Assembly: GCA_051660685.1 (NCBI GenBank)
Contig: JBOFQB010000028.1
Location: 1-64,000 of the forward strand
Origin: JAVBSX01 sp051660685
Lineage (GTDB): Bacteria; Planctomycetota; Planctomycetia; Pirellulales; Thermoguttaceae
Reading direction: 5' to 3'
Length of the DNA stretch: 64,000 bases
This document shows positions 27,735 through 37,710 of this stretch, piece after piece (the first letter of the stretch is position 1; each line of letters begins with the position of its first letter). A program made the translations under genes and the position numbers. The notes below the pieces were generated by a model. The model made no database searches, was not told the DNA's origin, and saw nothing but the letters and a program-made list of their open reading frames with translations.

Positions 27735-30700
27735 ATGTCAACAAAATTGCCGGGGAATGTTATCATTCGAGCATCAGCGGGGTCCGGGAAGACATTTCAG
27801 CTTAGCAATCGGTTTCTTGATCTGATTCTGCGAGGTGAACCGTTTGAGTCGATTCTTGCTTCAACCTTTACGAAAAAAGCAGCCGGGGAAATTCTGGACC
27901 GGATTCTGATTCGTTTGGCAAAAGCGACACAAAGTGAAAAGGACTTGAACAGTCTTTCTGAGAATCTGGAATTAGAGCGGGAACTGCGACGAGATGAAGT
28001 TCTCGAACTGCTAAAGAATCTGGTTCATTCATTACATCAATTACGAATCGGGACCCTTGATTCGTTCTTCATTCGGATTGCGCAAAGTTTTGCGTTTGAA
28101 CTGCAATTACCGCCCGGTTGGTCGATTCTCGAACCGAATGAAGACAAACGGTTGCTCTCAGATGCAATTCGCCGGGTGTTGGAAAATACGACAACGGCGG
28201 ACGCTGTTCGGCTCATGCACTGTTTGTCCAAAGGAGAGGTAACGCGGTCGATTACCGAGCAGATGTATTCTTTAGCGCAAAATCTGTTGACGCTTTTTCG
28301 GGATTCTCCCCCAGATTCTTGGAACCGGTTGCAGAAAAGAACAGCCCTGTCCCAATCGGAATTGCAACATTGGATTGGGATTTTGGAGAACGCAACACTG
28401 CCGAAGAAGAAAGACAATACACTAGATAGTCGGTTTTCAAAAGCTCGTGAAAAAGACTTGCAACGGACGAAAGACGAAAATTGGTCGAAGTTTTTGAAAG
28501 ATGGTCTTGGTTCCAAAGTTGTAGACGGGACATTCAAATACTACAACGTACAGATTGTAGGGGATTTGGAGGAATCGTTGAGTCAACTGGTCGAACATGC
28601 AAAAGCGACCCTCATCAATCAGGTTGCGATTCAAACGGAAGTGACTGCGGAATTGCTTGCTCACATTTCTGAGCAGTATGAGCAGGTCAAACTCAATAGT
28701 CGGCTTATGAGGTTTGACGATGTGACATTTCGGTTGACCGATCCTTTGTTAGAACACAAACTGGAGCAAATTGTGTACCGAATGGACGCGAGTACACAAC
28801 ATCTGCTTCTTGACGAATTTCAGGACACTTCGCCCGTTCAATGGGAGGTACTCCGACCCTTTGTTCATACAGCAATTCAATCAACGATTAACTCGAAAAT
28901 CGGCTCCTTCTTTTGTGTAGGAGATGAGAAACAGGCGATTTATGGTTGGAGAGGAGGAGTTGCGGAAATTTTTCAGTCCATTGAACGTGAAATTCGTCCG
29001 CTCACGACAGAGGGGTTGCATCAGAGTTGGCGAAGTGCCCCGCCGATTATCAAAACGGTCAACGAATTGTTTGGACGACTTGAGAACAATCCGGTTTTTT
29101 CGACAACAGATGATTTTGAGCGGGCTGCAAAAAATTGGGGGAACCGATTTGAGCAACATAAAACGGCGAGAAAGGAATTATCGGGATACTGCACTCTTGA
29201 AACAGCCCCGCTTTTTGATCCGAACCAAGACATCAAAAGGAGTGAGGAAGAATGTTTTGAGGAGTTTGGCCTTAATGAATGGGAGATAGAAGATGATTGG
29301 TTTGATTCCGATGATTCTGATTCGGCATCATCTCATTCCGACCCTGAAAATCGGAAAAACGATTTGTCACAAAAACAGACGACGTTGCGATTTGCGATTG
29401 AGCAGATTGATAAACTTCATCGTCAAGCACCCGGCGCAAGTCTTGGTGTTCTCGTTCGCAAAAACAAAACCGTTGCCGCAATCATATCGGGTTTGAAAAA
29501 ACGAGGGGTTGAAGCAAGCGAAGAAGGGGGAAACCCGTTGACCGACTCCCCCGCTGTTGGAATCGTTCTTTCGGCGTTGACGTTTGCCGATCACCCGGGC
29601 GATTCAATCTGCCGTTTTCATCTTGCGAACAGTCCGCTTGGTCCTTTTCTCGGTTTAACACCTGATTTGCTGGACGAATTGAATCAGTTGGAACAACTCG
29701 ATCAACGAAATCGACCAAGAAACCGGGGTCAAGCCAATCTGTTTGAAGACAATCTGTTTCAAGAGAACCTAGAACCGATTCATCTGGACTCTATCGAAGA
29801 GGACGAATGGAATGAGGAGCAAAATACCGAACGACGTGTTGAACTGGAACAGGAATTGGACCGGATTTCCCGGTCCATTCGTGATTCATTGTTCAAAGAA
29901 GGATATGGAACAGTAATCGCTGCTTGGATTCGCCAACTTGCCCCTTCTTGCGATCAACAGGGATTGGATCGGTTGTTACAACTATTGACTCTCGCCTATT
30001 CTTGGGAATCCCAAGCATCCAGTCGGGCTGATCGTTTCGTTGAAATGGTCCGAATGACCCGAATTGAAAGTCCAAGTGACGCCAAAATCAGGGTTATGAC
30101 AATACATCAGTCGAAAGGACTACAATTTGACATCGTTGTCTTACCTGAACTTGAGGACCGACTGATTGGTCAATCTCCTAGTGTTGTTGTTTCCCGAAAA
30201 GACCCCGACTCGGGAAAACCGGACCCAACTGGGCCGATTCATACTGTTTTGCGTTTTACGAACAAAACAATTCAACAGTTTTTGCCGGAATCGTTTCAGC
30301 AGATGTTCGGAGATTATCAAACGCAGCAAATTGAAGAGTCACTTTGTCTGCTTTATGTTGCAATGACCCGAGCAATACATCGTCTCGTTATGATTATCCC
30401 CCCTCTAAAACCGACAAAAACCAAACCGAGTCCTCGCAAAACCTTTGACGGGATTTTACGATGTGGATTAAAACAGGAAAATCAGGAAGATGTCCCTTCG
30501 TCCGTTCTTTATGAAAACGGTGATCCCAATTGGTTGGACCGACATGAACTGTTGATATGGACGTCGGAACGGCCGACCCCCAAATCTGTTGCAATTCGTC
30601 TCGAAGAGGTTGTTGTTCCAAGACGCAATATACCCCGTATTAAACCGTCTGACGCCAAGTTCGGCGCAACAACAGGGACGATGATCCCAACAACCTCAAC

Positions 30701-31601
30701 AACGAGAAAACCAGAAACGACAACGACAGACGCAACGTCGACAACGCCAACTCGAACAAACGCAACAACAACCCCCCCCTCAACATTGAGGACACCTACA
30801 CAGACACCTACAAATAAAAAGACGACAACGGATAAGACGGCAAAAAGACCAACCGCTCACATCAATCATCAAAAAACATTTCTGGACCTCTCCTTGTCCG
30901 AAAATGAAGCCCATTCTTTCTCGTTGATGCAAGAATCGGACGCAAAAGATAAAGGGGAGAACAACAGTGATTCATCTGCCCTATCTCCCTTGTTGACGGA
31001 TTCGTCCCGAAATGCGTCGATTTCGGCTGCTTTTTGGGGGACATTGATTCATCTTTGTTTTGAGAAAGGGTTTGCAGAAAATCCCTGGTTGGATCAGCCG
31101 CAATTTTCCGAGGAGACGTTGAAGAATCTCAAACAGCTGATTGACCAAAAGTCACATCATCAGGTTTCTTCTGACCAGATTCTGGAAGAGTTTCTGGAAT
31201 CGTGCAGCAAACCGGCGATTCGGGACATCCTTTCCCGCAAAACATACGAACGCAACCCTCAATCCAACCAACTTTGCAATCCCAACTGGAAGGTGATTGC
31301 CGAACGACCTGTTTTGGTCCGAACCCAATCAGGAATCATTTCCGGCTCCATTGACCGTCTCGTCTTAATTCTGGACGGAGAAAAAGTGGTTGGAGCCGAC
31401 GTTCTTGATTTCAAAACAGACCGTTATGTTCTGAGTCGAGACGGTTCTCTTGAAGAATTCCTTGTCAACCGGTCAGAACAGTATTACGGTCAACTGCGGA
31501 CCTATAAAGAAGCAGTCGCCCGGTTGTATCGATTGCCGCTTCAAAACATTCATTCAGCAATCCTTTTCACCTCGCCCGGTCAAGTATGCCGTCTTGACTG
31601 A
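27735..31601 (+). CDS. UvrD/RecB/AddA-like helicase-nuclease
   Basis: 1288 residues. Superfamily 1 helicase motifs in order: Walker A RASAGSGKT (residues 12-20), DEFQDTSPVQW near 358, GDEKQAIYGWRGG near 396, MTIHQSKGLQFDIVVLPEL near 788 and LYVAMTRA near 873. The C-terminus has a RecB-type nuclease domain with WGTLIHLCFEKG near 1100 and DVLDFKTDRY near 1222 (the D...xK pair), followed by YYGQLRTYKEAV. Likely role: processing of broken DNA ends with an AddB or RecC partner, which is not adjacent. A Thr/Pro-rich insert at residues about 980-1042 with tetra-Thr repeats sits between helicase and nuclease parts and is probably a flexible linker. Confidence 0.92.
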   Translation: MSTKLPGNVIIRASAGSGKTFQLSNRFLDLILRGEPFESILASTFTKKAAGEILDRILIRLAKATQSEKDLNSLSENLELERELRRDEVLELLKNLVHSLHQLRIGTLDSFFIRIAQSFAFELQLPPGWSILEPNEDKRLLSDAIRRVLENTTTADAVRLMHCLSKGEVTRSITEQMYSLAQNLLTLFRDSPPDSWNRLQKRTALSQSELQHWIGILENATLPKKKDNTLDSRFSKAREKDLQRTKDENWSKFLKDGLGSKVVDGTFKYYNVQIVGDLEESLSQLVEHAKATLINQVAIQTEVTAELLAHISEQYEQVKLNSRLMRFDDVTFRLTDPLLEHKLEQIVYRMDASTQHLLLDEFQDTSPVQWEVLRPFVHTAIQSTINSKIGSFFCVGDEKQAIYGWRGGVAEIFQSIEREIRPLTTEGLHQSWRSAPPIIKTVNELFGRLENNPVFSTTDDFERAAKNWGNRFEQHKTARKELSGYCTLETAPLFDPNQDIKRSEEECFEEFGLNEWEIEDDWFDSDDSDSASSHSDPENRKNDLSQKQTTLRFAIEQIDKLHRQAPGASLGVLVRKNKTVAAIISGLKKRGVEASEEGGNPLTDSPAVGIVLSALTFADHPGDSICRFHLANSPLGPFLGLTPDLLDELNQLEQLDQRNRPRNRGQANLFEDNLFQENLEPIHLDSIEEDEWNEEQNTERRVELEQELDRISRSIRDSLFKEGYGTVIAAWIRQLAPSCDQQGLDRLLQLLTLAYSWESQASSRADRFVEMVRMTRIESPSDAKIRVMTIHQSKGLQFDIVVLPELEDRLIGQSPSVVVSRKDPDSGKPDPTGPIHTVLRFTNKTIQQFLPESFQQMFGDYQTQQIEESLCLLYVAMTRAIHRLVMIIPPLKPTKTKPSPRKTFDGILRCGLKQENQEDVPSSVLYENGDPNWLDRHELLIWTSERPTPKSVAIRLEEVVVPRRNIPRIKPSDAKFGATTGTMIPTTSTTRKPETTTTDATSTTPTRTNATTTPPSTLRTPTQTPTNKKTTTDKTAKRPTAHINHQKTFLDLSLSENEAHSFSLMQESDAKDKGENNSDSSALSPLLTDSSRNASISAAFWGTLIHLCFEKGFAENPWLDQPQFSEETLKNLKQLIDQKSHHQVSSDQILEEFLESCSKPAIRDILSRKTYERNPQSNQLCNPNWKVIAERPVLVRTQSGIISGSIDRLVLILDGEKVVGADVLDFKTDRYVLSRDGSLEEFLVNRSEQYYGQLRTYKEAVARLYRLPLQNIHSAILFTSPGQVCRLD

Positions 31602-31605
31602 ACAG

Positions 31606-31662
31606 GGAACGCGGGCATCTTGCCCGCATAAAGGAAAAAATACGGGCAAGATGCTCGCGTTC
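31606..31662. repeat. Palindromic repeat GGAACGCGGGCATC type, copy 1
   Basis: Two arms of about 21 bases (GGAACGCGGGCATCTTGCCC and its near complement) around a spacer; each arm is itself a small hairpin (CGGGCA/TGCCCG). It lies 4 bases after the helicase-nuclease stop. A second copy in the opposite orientation is at 47450-47507. This type of repeat is known to me as widespread in planctomycetes and some other phyla. Confidence 0.75.
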
Positions 31663-31701
31663 CAGTCAAACAATCGATTTCTATTTCTAACCGTTTACGG
31701 T

Positions 31702-32979
31702 CTAACTCAATTTTTCAACAACAAGGGCTAAAGATCGCCCGTCAATCGTGTTATTTATCTTCATTGCAAATCGTCGAGAAGACTGTTCGGCTTTTTGAGT
31801 GACGGGAATAGGACAATCTGGGGCGATTACATCGCAATTGCGGGTTCGCGGAACAGACTCATTTTTCAAAGCGAGGATTGAACCAACCAGTTCGACTGCG
31901 CCCGCTCCACTTCCACAATTGCCAAAATAACCTTTGAGTCCGACAATCGGAACATCATTCAATTCGGCTGCAATCGCGCGCGATTCCAAACGATCCTCAA
32001 AGTCAGTCCCGTTTCCGTCCGCATTCAAATGCTGCAAATCGCCCGCTTGAATCTCTGCGTCTTCAAGAGCACCTCGAATGACCCGACGAATCCCCTCGAT
32101 TCGGGATTCAGGATCATCTAACGACCGTTGACTCATACTGTTTGCAAAACCGCGAATTCCGGCGTACATTTTAGCACCTCGTGATTCGGCAAATTCACGA
32201 CTTTCGAGAATAAAAACTCCGGCTCCCTCGCTTAAAACAGCTCCGCAACGATCCCGGTCAAAAGGTCGCGGAATCGTCGTTGGATCAGCAACCGAATCAG
32301 CGGTCAAATGCAATTTTTTCCGGGCAAAAAAACTGGGATGCACACATTGTCCACATCCCCCACTTATAACGACATCAGCATCTCCCCGTTCAATGATTCG
32401 GGCTGCTTCAATCAATGCGGCAAGTGATGAACCCCGTTGTAATGTCAAGGAATTGTTGGGACCGCGAGCATCATGCGCGATTGCAATGTGACAACCGGGC
32501 ATATTCGGAAGAAACTTGAGCATCCAAAGAGGGAAAACATGCTCCATTGCCGCATTTCCCCAAGTCGAAAAGTCATACTGACTTCCGTTAATGCCCGGAA
32601 GAAAAGCGTCATACAATTCCGGGAGTTCAAGAGCAATTAAATCGGTCCCCAGAACAACCCCAAAACGGTCAGGGTCAACATTACGCTGATCCCCCTCAGT
32701 AATCAATCCGGCATCATTACAAGCGTGAACAGCTGCAACAAAGCCGAGTTGGATGTCCCGACTCATTACCTTTATATTCTTTTTGGGTTTGACAAAATCT
32801 TTGGGCTTGAAATCAGGGACTGTTCCGCCGATTGGAAATTGTTCATCTGCTCCCCCAAGAGAACGAACGAAACCAATGCCGCTTTTCTCTTCCTGAAGAG
32901 AACCCCAAAAGGTTTCCGTGTCCAGTCCAATCGGACTCAGTACGCCAATTCCAGTTATGACAACGTCTTTCTTGAGCAT
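31702..32979 (-). CDS. Ketoacyl-ACP synthase homologue with all catalytic residues replaced (pseudo-KAS)
   Basis: 425 residues, full thiolase fold of the FabF type: ITGIGVLSPIGLDTETFW, DADVVISGGCGQCVHPSFFARKKL, RPFDRDRCGAVLSEGAGVFILES, AVELVGSILALKNESVP. Ungapped alignment by eye with E. coli FabF puts Arg182 at the catalytic Cys, Asp321 at the first His (NADGNGTD for NAHGTSTP) and Asn354 at the second His (FGNCGSGAGA for TGHLLGAAGA). Lys349 is kept. It therefore cannot condense acyl chains by the normal route. Fold without Cys recalls chain-length factors of aromatic polyketide systems. No ACP or second synthase is adjacent; the gene stands alone. Confidence 0.88.
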   Translation of the reverse strand: MLKKDVVITGIGVLSPIGLDTETFWGSLQEEKSGIGFVRSLGGADEQFPIGGTVPDFKPKDFVKPKKNIKVMSRDIQLGFVAAVHACNDAGLITEGDQRNVDPDRFGVVLGTDLIALELPELYDAFLPGINGSQYDFSTWGNAAMEHVFPLWMLKFLPNMPGCHIAIAHDARGPNNSLTLQRGSSLAALIEAARIIERGDADVVISGGCGQCVHPSFFARKKLHLTADSVADPTTIPRPFDRDRCGAVLSEGAGVFILESREFAESRGAKMYAGIRGFANSMSQRSLDDPESRIEGIRRVIRGALEDAEIQAGDLQHLNADGNGTDFEDRLESRAIAAELNDVPIVGLKGYFGNCGSGAGAVELVGSILALKNESVPRTRNCDVIAPDCPIPVTQKAEQSSRRFAMKINNTIDGRSLALVVEKLS

Positions 32980-33204
32980 GGATTTTCGACAGATTATACA
33001 GTTAGGCAGATTATTTTCGATAATTTCAAACCGTCTCGATTATACAGGGGAACGACAATCTTTCAGAGTTTAACGGGATTTGCCCGCATCTCTCCCAAGA
33101 AGACCCCCGCATAACCCCTTATCCTAACGTCTTTTCGGGAAATCGACAAGACCCTCAAAATTTCACCCAGATTCATTCAGACATTTCAGAAGATGACTCA
33201 TTGT

Positions 33205-33338
33205 TATAATGTTTGTTATCATCCGATGATGTGACAAATCCCTACTTCAGCAAGTTGCGCAAAGGGACTCGTATCAAGCGTTTCATTCAGGTCCGATCAT
33301 TCAGGCCCTATTGAAAAAAAGGAATTGCAAGGTAGAAT
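33205..33338 (+). promoter_or_regulatory. Two possible promoters for the EF-G-like gene
   Basis: TGTTATAAT at 33202-33210 is an extended -10 box, with a weak -35. TTGAAA (33311-33316), a 16-base spacer and TAGAAT (33333-33338) form a second sigma-70-type promoter, 70 bases before the start codon. The pseudo-KAS gene reads away on the other strand, so this 430-base gap serves both. Confidence 0.45.
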
Positions 33339-33408
33339 ACCGACTTTCTGTCTTTTTCTCTCTCATTCTCCCAGTTTTTAACCCCCCGTAAGGGAAAGGA
33401 ATTACGAA

Positions 33409-35508
33409 ATGTCAAAGTATCAAATTGAATCGATCCGAAACATTGCACTTTGTGGACATGGAGGATCGGGGAAAACGACTTTAGCGGACACCATTTTGAA
33501 TGACTTGGGACTCGTCAAACGACCTGCAAGTGTTGATGAGGGGACCAGTATTTGCGACTTTGACGAAGAAGAAAAAGCTCATAAGTACACGATTGAGTCC
33601 AGCGTTATCAATTTTGATCGCAACGGACTCCATTTTAACGTCGTTGACACCCCCGGTTATCCCGATTTTATCGGTCAGACAATCGGGGCACTTTGGGGCG
33701 TCGATACAGCCGCAATCGTTATTAACGCGCAATCGGGTATCGAAGTCAACACACGACGTGTTTTTGCTGAATCAAAACGGGCCGGTTTGGGTCGCGTTAT
33801 CATTATCAATAAGATGGACGGGGATAATGTTGATTTTCCCAAATTGATCGAACTCGTCAAAGACGTTTTTGGCAATGAATGTGTTCCGCTGAATGTTCCA
33901 ATCGGACATGGACAAGGTTTCAAAGGGGTTGTGAGTACATTAGCTCCTCCTGCTGATACAAGTGGAGCATTGCTCGATCCAAAAGAGATTCACGAAAACC
34001 TGATCGAAACGATTGTAACGGCAGATGAAGCGGCAATGGAGAAATATCTCGAAGGAACAATGCCGAGTGAGGAGGAACTGAAGAAATTGTTAGTTCAAGC
34101 CGTTTTGGACGGAACATTGGTCCCGATCCTTTGCGTGTCCGGCAAAACTAAACTCGGGCTGCACGAAATGCTCGACGCTCTTGCAATGTGTGCCCTTCCC
34201 CCCAATGTCATAGATCGTAAAGCAAAAAGTGCGGACGGAACAGAAATCGAAGTTAAACCTGATCCTAACGGTCCCGTCATTGCCCAAGTCTTCAAAACCC
34301 GCATTGACCCGTTTGTTCAGAAGTTGAGCTTTATTCGCGTTTACAGCGGAACAATCAAAAATGGTCAGCAACTTGCCGCATCAACCTCTCGACGAGGGGT
34401 TAAAATTGCTCAGCTTTTTGAAATGCAAGCAAACGAAACGAGTCCAGTTGACGAAGCGACCCCGGGAATGATCGTTGCGGTTGCTAAACTGGAAGAACTT
34501 GAGACCTGCACGACGTTGGGTGATTATACAATGGAGCGTTTTGCTTTTCCAACTCCTATGGTCGGTCTTGCAGCTGCGCCTAAAAGTCGGGGGGATGAAG
34601 CTAAACTTTCTGGAGCATTGACGAAAGTGACACAGGAAGACCCGACGTTTCTTTGTGAGCGGAATGACCAGACGAAACAGTTGGTTATTACAGGAATGAG
34701 CGAGCTGCATCTGCAAATCATTCAAGAGCGATTGAAACGACGTGATAAGGTGGAATTGGAAACGAAAGAGCCGAAAATTGCTTATCGTGAGACAGTTCAG
34801 GTGAAAGCGGAAGGTTCATACCGACACAAGAAGCAAAGTGGAGGAGCGGGGCAGTTTGGCGAGGTTCACATTCGGATGTATCCTTTTCCGGGCGGAACAG
34901 ACCCTGAACAGTTTGCGTCGAATAAAGACGTGTTCCCCTCGATGAAGTCCTTTCATTATGAGCCGACCGACAATTTCCTTTGGATTGACTCGATTGTCGG
35001 GGGGACGATTCCGGCGAACTTTTTGCCCGCAATTGAAAAAGGTTTTAAGGACCGAATGACGAAAGGGGTTATTGCGGGATACAGAGTTCAGAATATATGT
35101 GTTGAAGTTTATTACGGCAAACATCATCCGGTTGACAGTAATGAACAGGCGTTCAAAACGGCGGGAAGTATGGCGTTTAAGACGGTGTTTTCACAAGCGA
35201 AACCGGCTTTGTTGGAACCGATTGTCAAAATGAGCGTGACTGTCCCGACCGCGAATGTTGGAGATGTCAACAGTGACCTCTCAACACGTCGCGGTCGTCC
35301 TCTTGGAATGGAATCGGCGGGAGGAGGGATGCAGACAATTCTGGCTGAAGTCCCGCTTGCTGAAGTGATGACCTATAGTCGTACCCTTGCGAGTATGACC
35401 GGGGGACAAGGGAGTTATGGAATCGAGTTGAGTCATTATGATGTTGTTCCGGGGAATGTCCAACAACAGATTATTGCATCTGCCGAACTCGAAGAAGAGG
35501 AAGAATAG
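33409..35508 (+). CDS. Elongation factor G-like translational GTPase
   Basis: 699 residues. G domain: GHGGSGKTTLADTIL (16-30), DTPGYPDFIGQ and INKMDGD. Then the EF-G domains II to V, with FKTRIDPFVQKLSFIRVYSG, TGMSELHLQIIQERLKR and RRGRPLGMESAGGGMQTILAEVPLAEVMTYSRTLASMTGGQGSY. The GHGGSGKTT P-loop in place of AHIDAGKTT places it in the EF-G-like group (EF-G2 type), which is not the main ribosomal translocase. Its exact function is unsettled. Ribosome site AAAGGA is 8 bases before ATG. Ends with a short Glu run. Confidence 0.92.
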   Translation: MSKYQIESIRNIALCGHGGSGKTTLADTILNDLGLVKRPASVDEGTSICDFDEEEKAHKYTIESSVINFDRNGLHFNVVDTPGYPDFIGQTIGALWGVDTAAIVINAQSGIEVNTRRVFAESKRAGLGRVIIINKMDGDNVDFPKLIELVKDVFGNECVPLNVPIGHGQGFKGVVSTLAPPADTSGALLDPKEIHENLIETIVTADEAAMEKYLEGTMPSEEELKKLLVQAVLDGTLVPILCVSGKTKLGLHEMLDALAMCALPPNVIDRKAKSADGTEIEVKPDPNGPVIAQVFKTRIDPFVQKLSFIRVYSGTIKNGQQLAASTSRRGVKIAQLFEMQANETSPVDEATPGMIVAVAKLEELETCTTLGDYTMERFAFPTPMVGLAAAPKSRGDEAKLSGALTKVTQEDPTFLCERNDQTKQLVITGMSELHLQIIQERLKRRDKVELETKEPKIAYRETVQVKAEGSYRHKKQSGGAGQFGEVHIRMYPFPGGTDPEQFASNKDVFPSMKSFHYEPTDNFLWIDSIVGGTIPANFLPAIEKGFKDRMTKGVIAGYRVQNICVEVYYGKHHPVDSNEQAFKTAGSMAFKTVFSQAKPALLEPIVKMSVTVPTANVGDVNSDLSTRRGRPLGMESAGGGMQTILAEVPLAEVMTYSRTLASMTGGQGSYGIELSHYDVVPGNVQQQIIASAELEEEEE

Positions 35509-35543
35509 TGACCGTCGTTTGAAAGCGTGTTTTGGCGAATTCG

Positions 35544-35568
35544 GCGCGCGATACTTTGTGTCGTGCGC
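35544..35568. repeat. Intergenic hairpin, three-base-loop family, copy E
   Basis: An 11-bp stem (two of the pairs are G-T) with loop TTT, core CGATAC-TTT-GTGTCG. It lies 30 bases before the symporter start codon. The G-T pairs suggest that pairing matters at the RNA level, or that the copy is decaying. Confidence 0.6.
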
Positions 35569-35597
35569 TCAACTTTTTTTGAACAAGGATCGTCCTC

Positions 35598-37487
35598 ATG
35601 CAAGTATTGCTCTTTGGTGTGACCGAACAGGTTGCGTCCACTTCCGTCGCTCTTGGTTTTTATGACTGGATCACAATAGGTGCTTACTTTGCGCTGCTGC
35701 TCGGTATTGCATGGTGGGTCATATTGCAAAAAAATGACAATTCGAAGGAATACTTTTTGGCCGGTAAACATGCCGGTTGGTTCATTATTGGTGCTTCGCT
35801 CTTTGCATCCAACATTGGTTCGGAACATTTGGTTGGTTTGGCGGGAACCGGGGCGAAAGACGGTATGGCGATGGCGCATTACGAACTTCATGCGTGGTGT
35901 CTCCTCGTTTTGGGCTGGATCATGGTCCCCTTTTATCTCCGAAGCGGCGTCTTTACGATGCCGGAGTTTCTTGAACGGCGGTATTCACCTTCAGCGCGTT
36001 GGTTTCTCTCGGTTATTAGCTTGATTGCCTACATTTTTACGAAGGTGTCCGTCACGCTGTATGCGGGAGGGATCGTTTTCAAAGCGGTTTTTACGGAACC
36101 GATTTTTGCGGGGATCGACAATTTCTGGGTTGGGGCGGTTGGAATGGTCATTGTAACCGGTCTTTACACGATTGCGGGCGGTTTGCGGGCGGTTTTGTAC
36201 ACTGAAGCGATTCAGACGGTTGTTCTGTTGGGTGGTGCGGCGTGTGTTCTCTTCGTCGGATTGCAGCAGGTTGGCGGTTGGGATGAGTTGAAGCAGACCT
36301 GTCAGGGAGCAAACCGGGTTGTGGTTCAGCAGGAAAAAGTGGGGGATGAAACGATTCCGGTTTTGCGAGCGTCGGAAGAGAAACTGGACCATTTCAATCT
36401 TTGGAAACCGCTCGATCACAAGGATTTTCCCTGGTTTGGACTATTATTTGGTGCTCCTATTGTCGGGATGTGGTATTGGTGTACCGATCAGTACATTGTT
36501 CAGCGAACTCTTGCGGCGAAAGATCAACGGGCTGCGCGACGCGGGACGATTTTTGGGGCGTATTTGAAGCTGACCCCGGTTTTCCTTTTCATTGTTCCGG
36601 GGATGATTGCGTATGCTCTTGCGGCGCAAGGAAAATTGAGTGCCGACGTTTTGGTTGACACGGATAGTGCTTTTCCGGTTCTCGTCAAAGAAGTTCTCCC
36701 AATCGGGCTGAAAGGGGTCGTTGTCGGCGGTCTCCTCGCCGCACTGATGAGTTCTCTCGCGTCTGTCTTTAACTCTAGTTCGACCTTGTTTACAATGGAC
36801 ATTTACGCCAAAATCAATCCGGGTGTCTCCGAAAAGTCGCTCGTTTGGATGGGGCGGATCGCAACAGCGGTCATGGTCGTGCTCGGTTTGCTTTGGATTC
36901 CGATTATTCCGTATATGGGCAAATCATTGTACGGCTATTTACAGAGTGTTCAGGCGTACATTGCCCCGCCGATTTTTGCCGTTTTCTTTCTCGGGGTCTT
37001 TTTCAAACGGATTAACGCTTATGGTTGTATGGTTGGTCTGATTGGCGGTTTCATTCTTGGAATGGGACGATTGGTCAGTGAACTGATCGCCAAAAGTGTT
37101 GTGACCCCGGACGGAATGTTTTCCAAGGTTTCTTGGGCTGTTAAAATGTTCGGGGTAGATGCCGAAAAATCGTTTATGGACGGGAATTTGTTCAAGAGTT
37201 TTGGCGATTTTTGTGGGACCGCCCCGTATTTGTTTGCAACGGCGAATTTCACCTACGTTGCGATTTTCCTGACAGTTGTGAGCGTTTTCCTGATTGTCGG
37301 GGTCAGCATGATAACCCCGCGACCGCGAGCGGAGCAGATTGTTGGTTTGACGTATGGAACGGCGACGCAGGAACAGCGGGATGAGACGCGGGTTAGTTGG
37401 ACCGGTTTGGATGTGGGGCTGACAATCGGCTTGCTCGTCCTCATCGTTGCCGTTTACCTCTATTTCAGTACGCTGATTGCGGCGTGA
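35598..37487 (+). CDS. Sodium:solute symporter (SSS/SGLT family)
   Basis: 629 residues with about 14 hydrophobic segments. N-terminal signature GFYDWITIGAYFALLLGIAWWV; EYFLAGKHAGWFIIGASLFASNIGSEHLVGLAGTGA is the SGLT-type sodium and substrate region (TM1-TM2). The conserved GGLRAVLYTEAIQTVVLLGGA, MWYWCTDQYIVQRTLAAKDQRAARRGTIFGAYLK and LMSSLASVFNSSSTLFTMDIY follow. The WYWCTDQ and QRxLAAK motifs resemble the sugar-transporting branch. It imports a sugar or similar compound with sodium in the inner membrane. Substrate unknown. Confidence 0.92.
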   Translation: MQVLLFGVTEQVASTSVALGFYDWITIGAYFALLLGIAWWVILQKNDNSKEYFLAGKHAGWFIIGASLFASNIGSEHLVGLAGTGAKDGMAMAHYELHAWCLLVLGWIMVPFYLRSGVFTMPEFLERRYSPSARWFLSVISLIAYIFTKVSVTLYAGGIVFKAVFTEPIFAGIDNFWVGAVGMVIVTGLYTIAGGLRAVLYTEAIQTVVLLGGAACVLFVGLQQVGGWDELKQTCQGANRVVVQQEKVGDETIPVLRASEEKLDHFNLWKPLDHKDFPWFGLLFGAPIVGMWYWCTDQYIVQRTLAAKDQRAARRGTIFGAYLKLTPVFLFIVPGMIAYALAAQGKLSADVLVDTDSAFPVLVKEVLPIGLKGVVVGGLLAALMSSLASVFNSSSTLFTMDIYAKINPGVSEKSLVWMGRIATAVMVVLGLLWIPIIPYMGKSLYGYLQSVQAYIAPPIFAVFFLGVFFKRINAYGCMVGLIGGFILGMGRLVSELIAKSVVTPDGMFSKVSWAVKMFGVDAEKSFMDGNLFKSFGDFCGTAPYLFATANFTYVAIFLTVVSVFLIVGVSMITPRPRAEQIVGLTYGTATQEQRDETRVSWTGLDVGLTIGLLVLIVAVYLYFSTLIAA

Positions 37488-37490
37488 GTT

Positions 37491-37541
37491 ATTGGGAGTA
37501 GGGTATAGGGGTTGGGGTATAGGGAATGGGGTATAGGGAAT
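37491..37541 (+). repeat. G-run tract after the symporter gene
   Basis: GGGAGTAGGGTATAGGGG and GGGGTATAGGGAATGGGG units follow the stop codon. The direct repeat GTATAGGGAAT occurs on each side of the next element, but this flank is itself repetitive. Confidence 0.55.
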
Positions 37542-37543
37542 CA

Positions 37544-37710
37544 GTCCGCTAACAAGTTCCGCGAAAAGGAGCAATTTTCATTTTTGAACCACGAAAATCA
37601 CGAAAATCTCACAAAAAACGGTTTTTCGTGTCTTTTGTGTGTTTCGTGGTAAAAACAAATCCGACCAACCCGGCTCGGTTCAAATTGCAAAACCAAACTT
37701 GTTAGCAGTC
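37544..37710. mobile_element. MITE-like element 1, copy 2 (inverted)
   Basis: 167 bases, opposite in orientation to 11441-11615, sharing the ends GTCCGCTAACAAGTT and AAACTTGTTAGCAGTC, the central CCACGAAAATCACGAAAA palindrome and the flank block CCGGCTCGGTTC. GTATAGGGAAT lies on both sides (37531-37541 and 37712-37722), consistent with a target duplication, though less clean than in copy 1. Confidence 0.8.
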
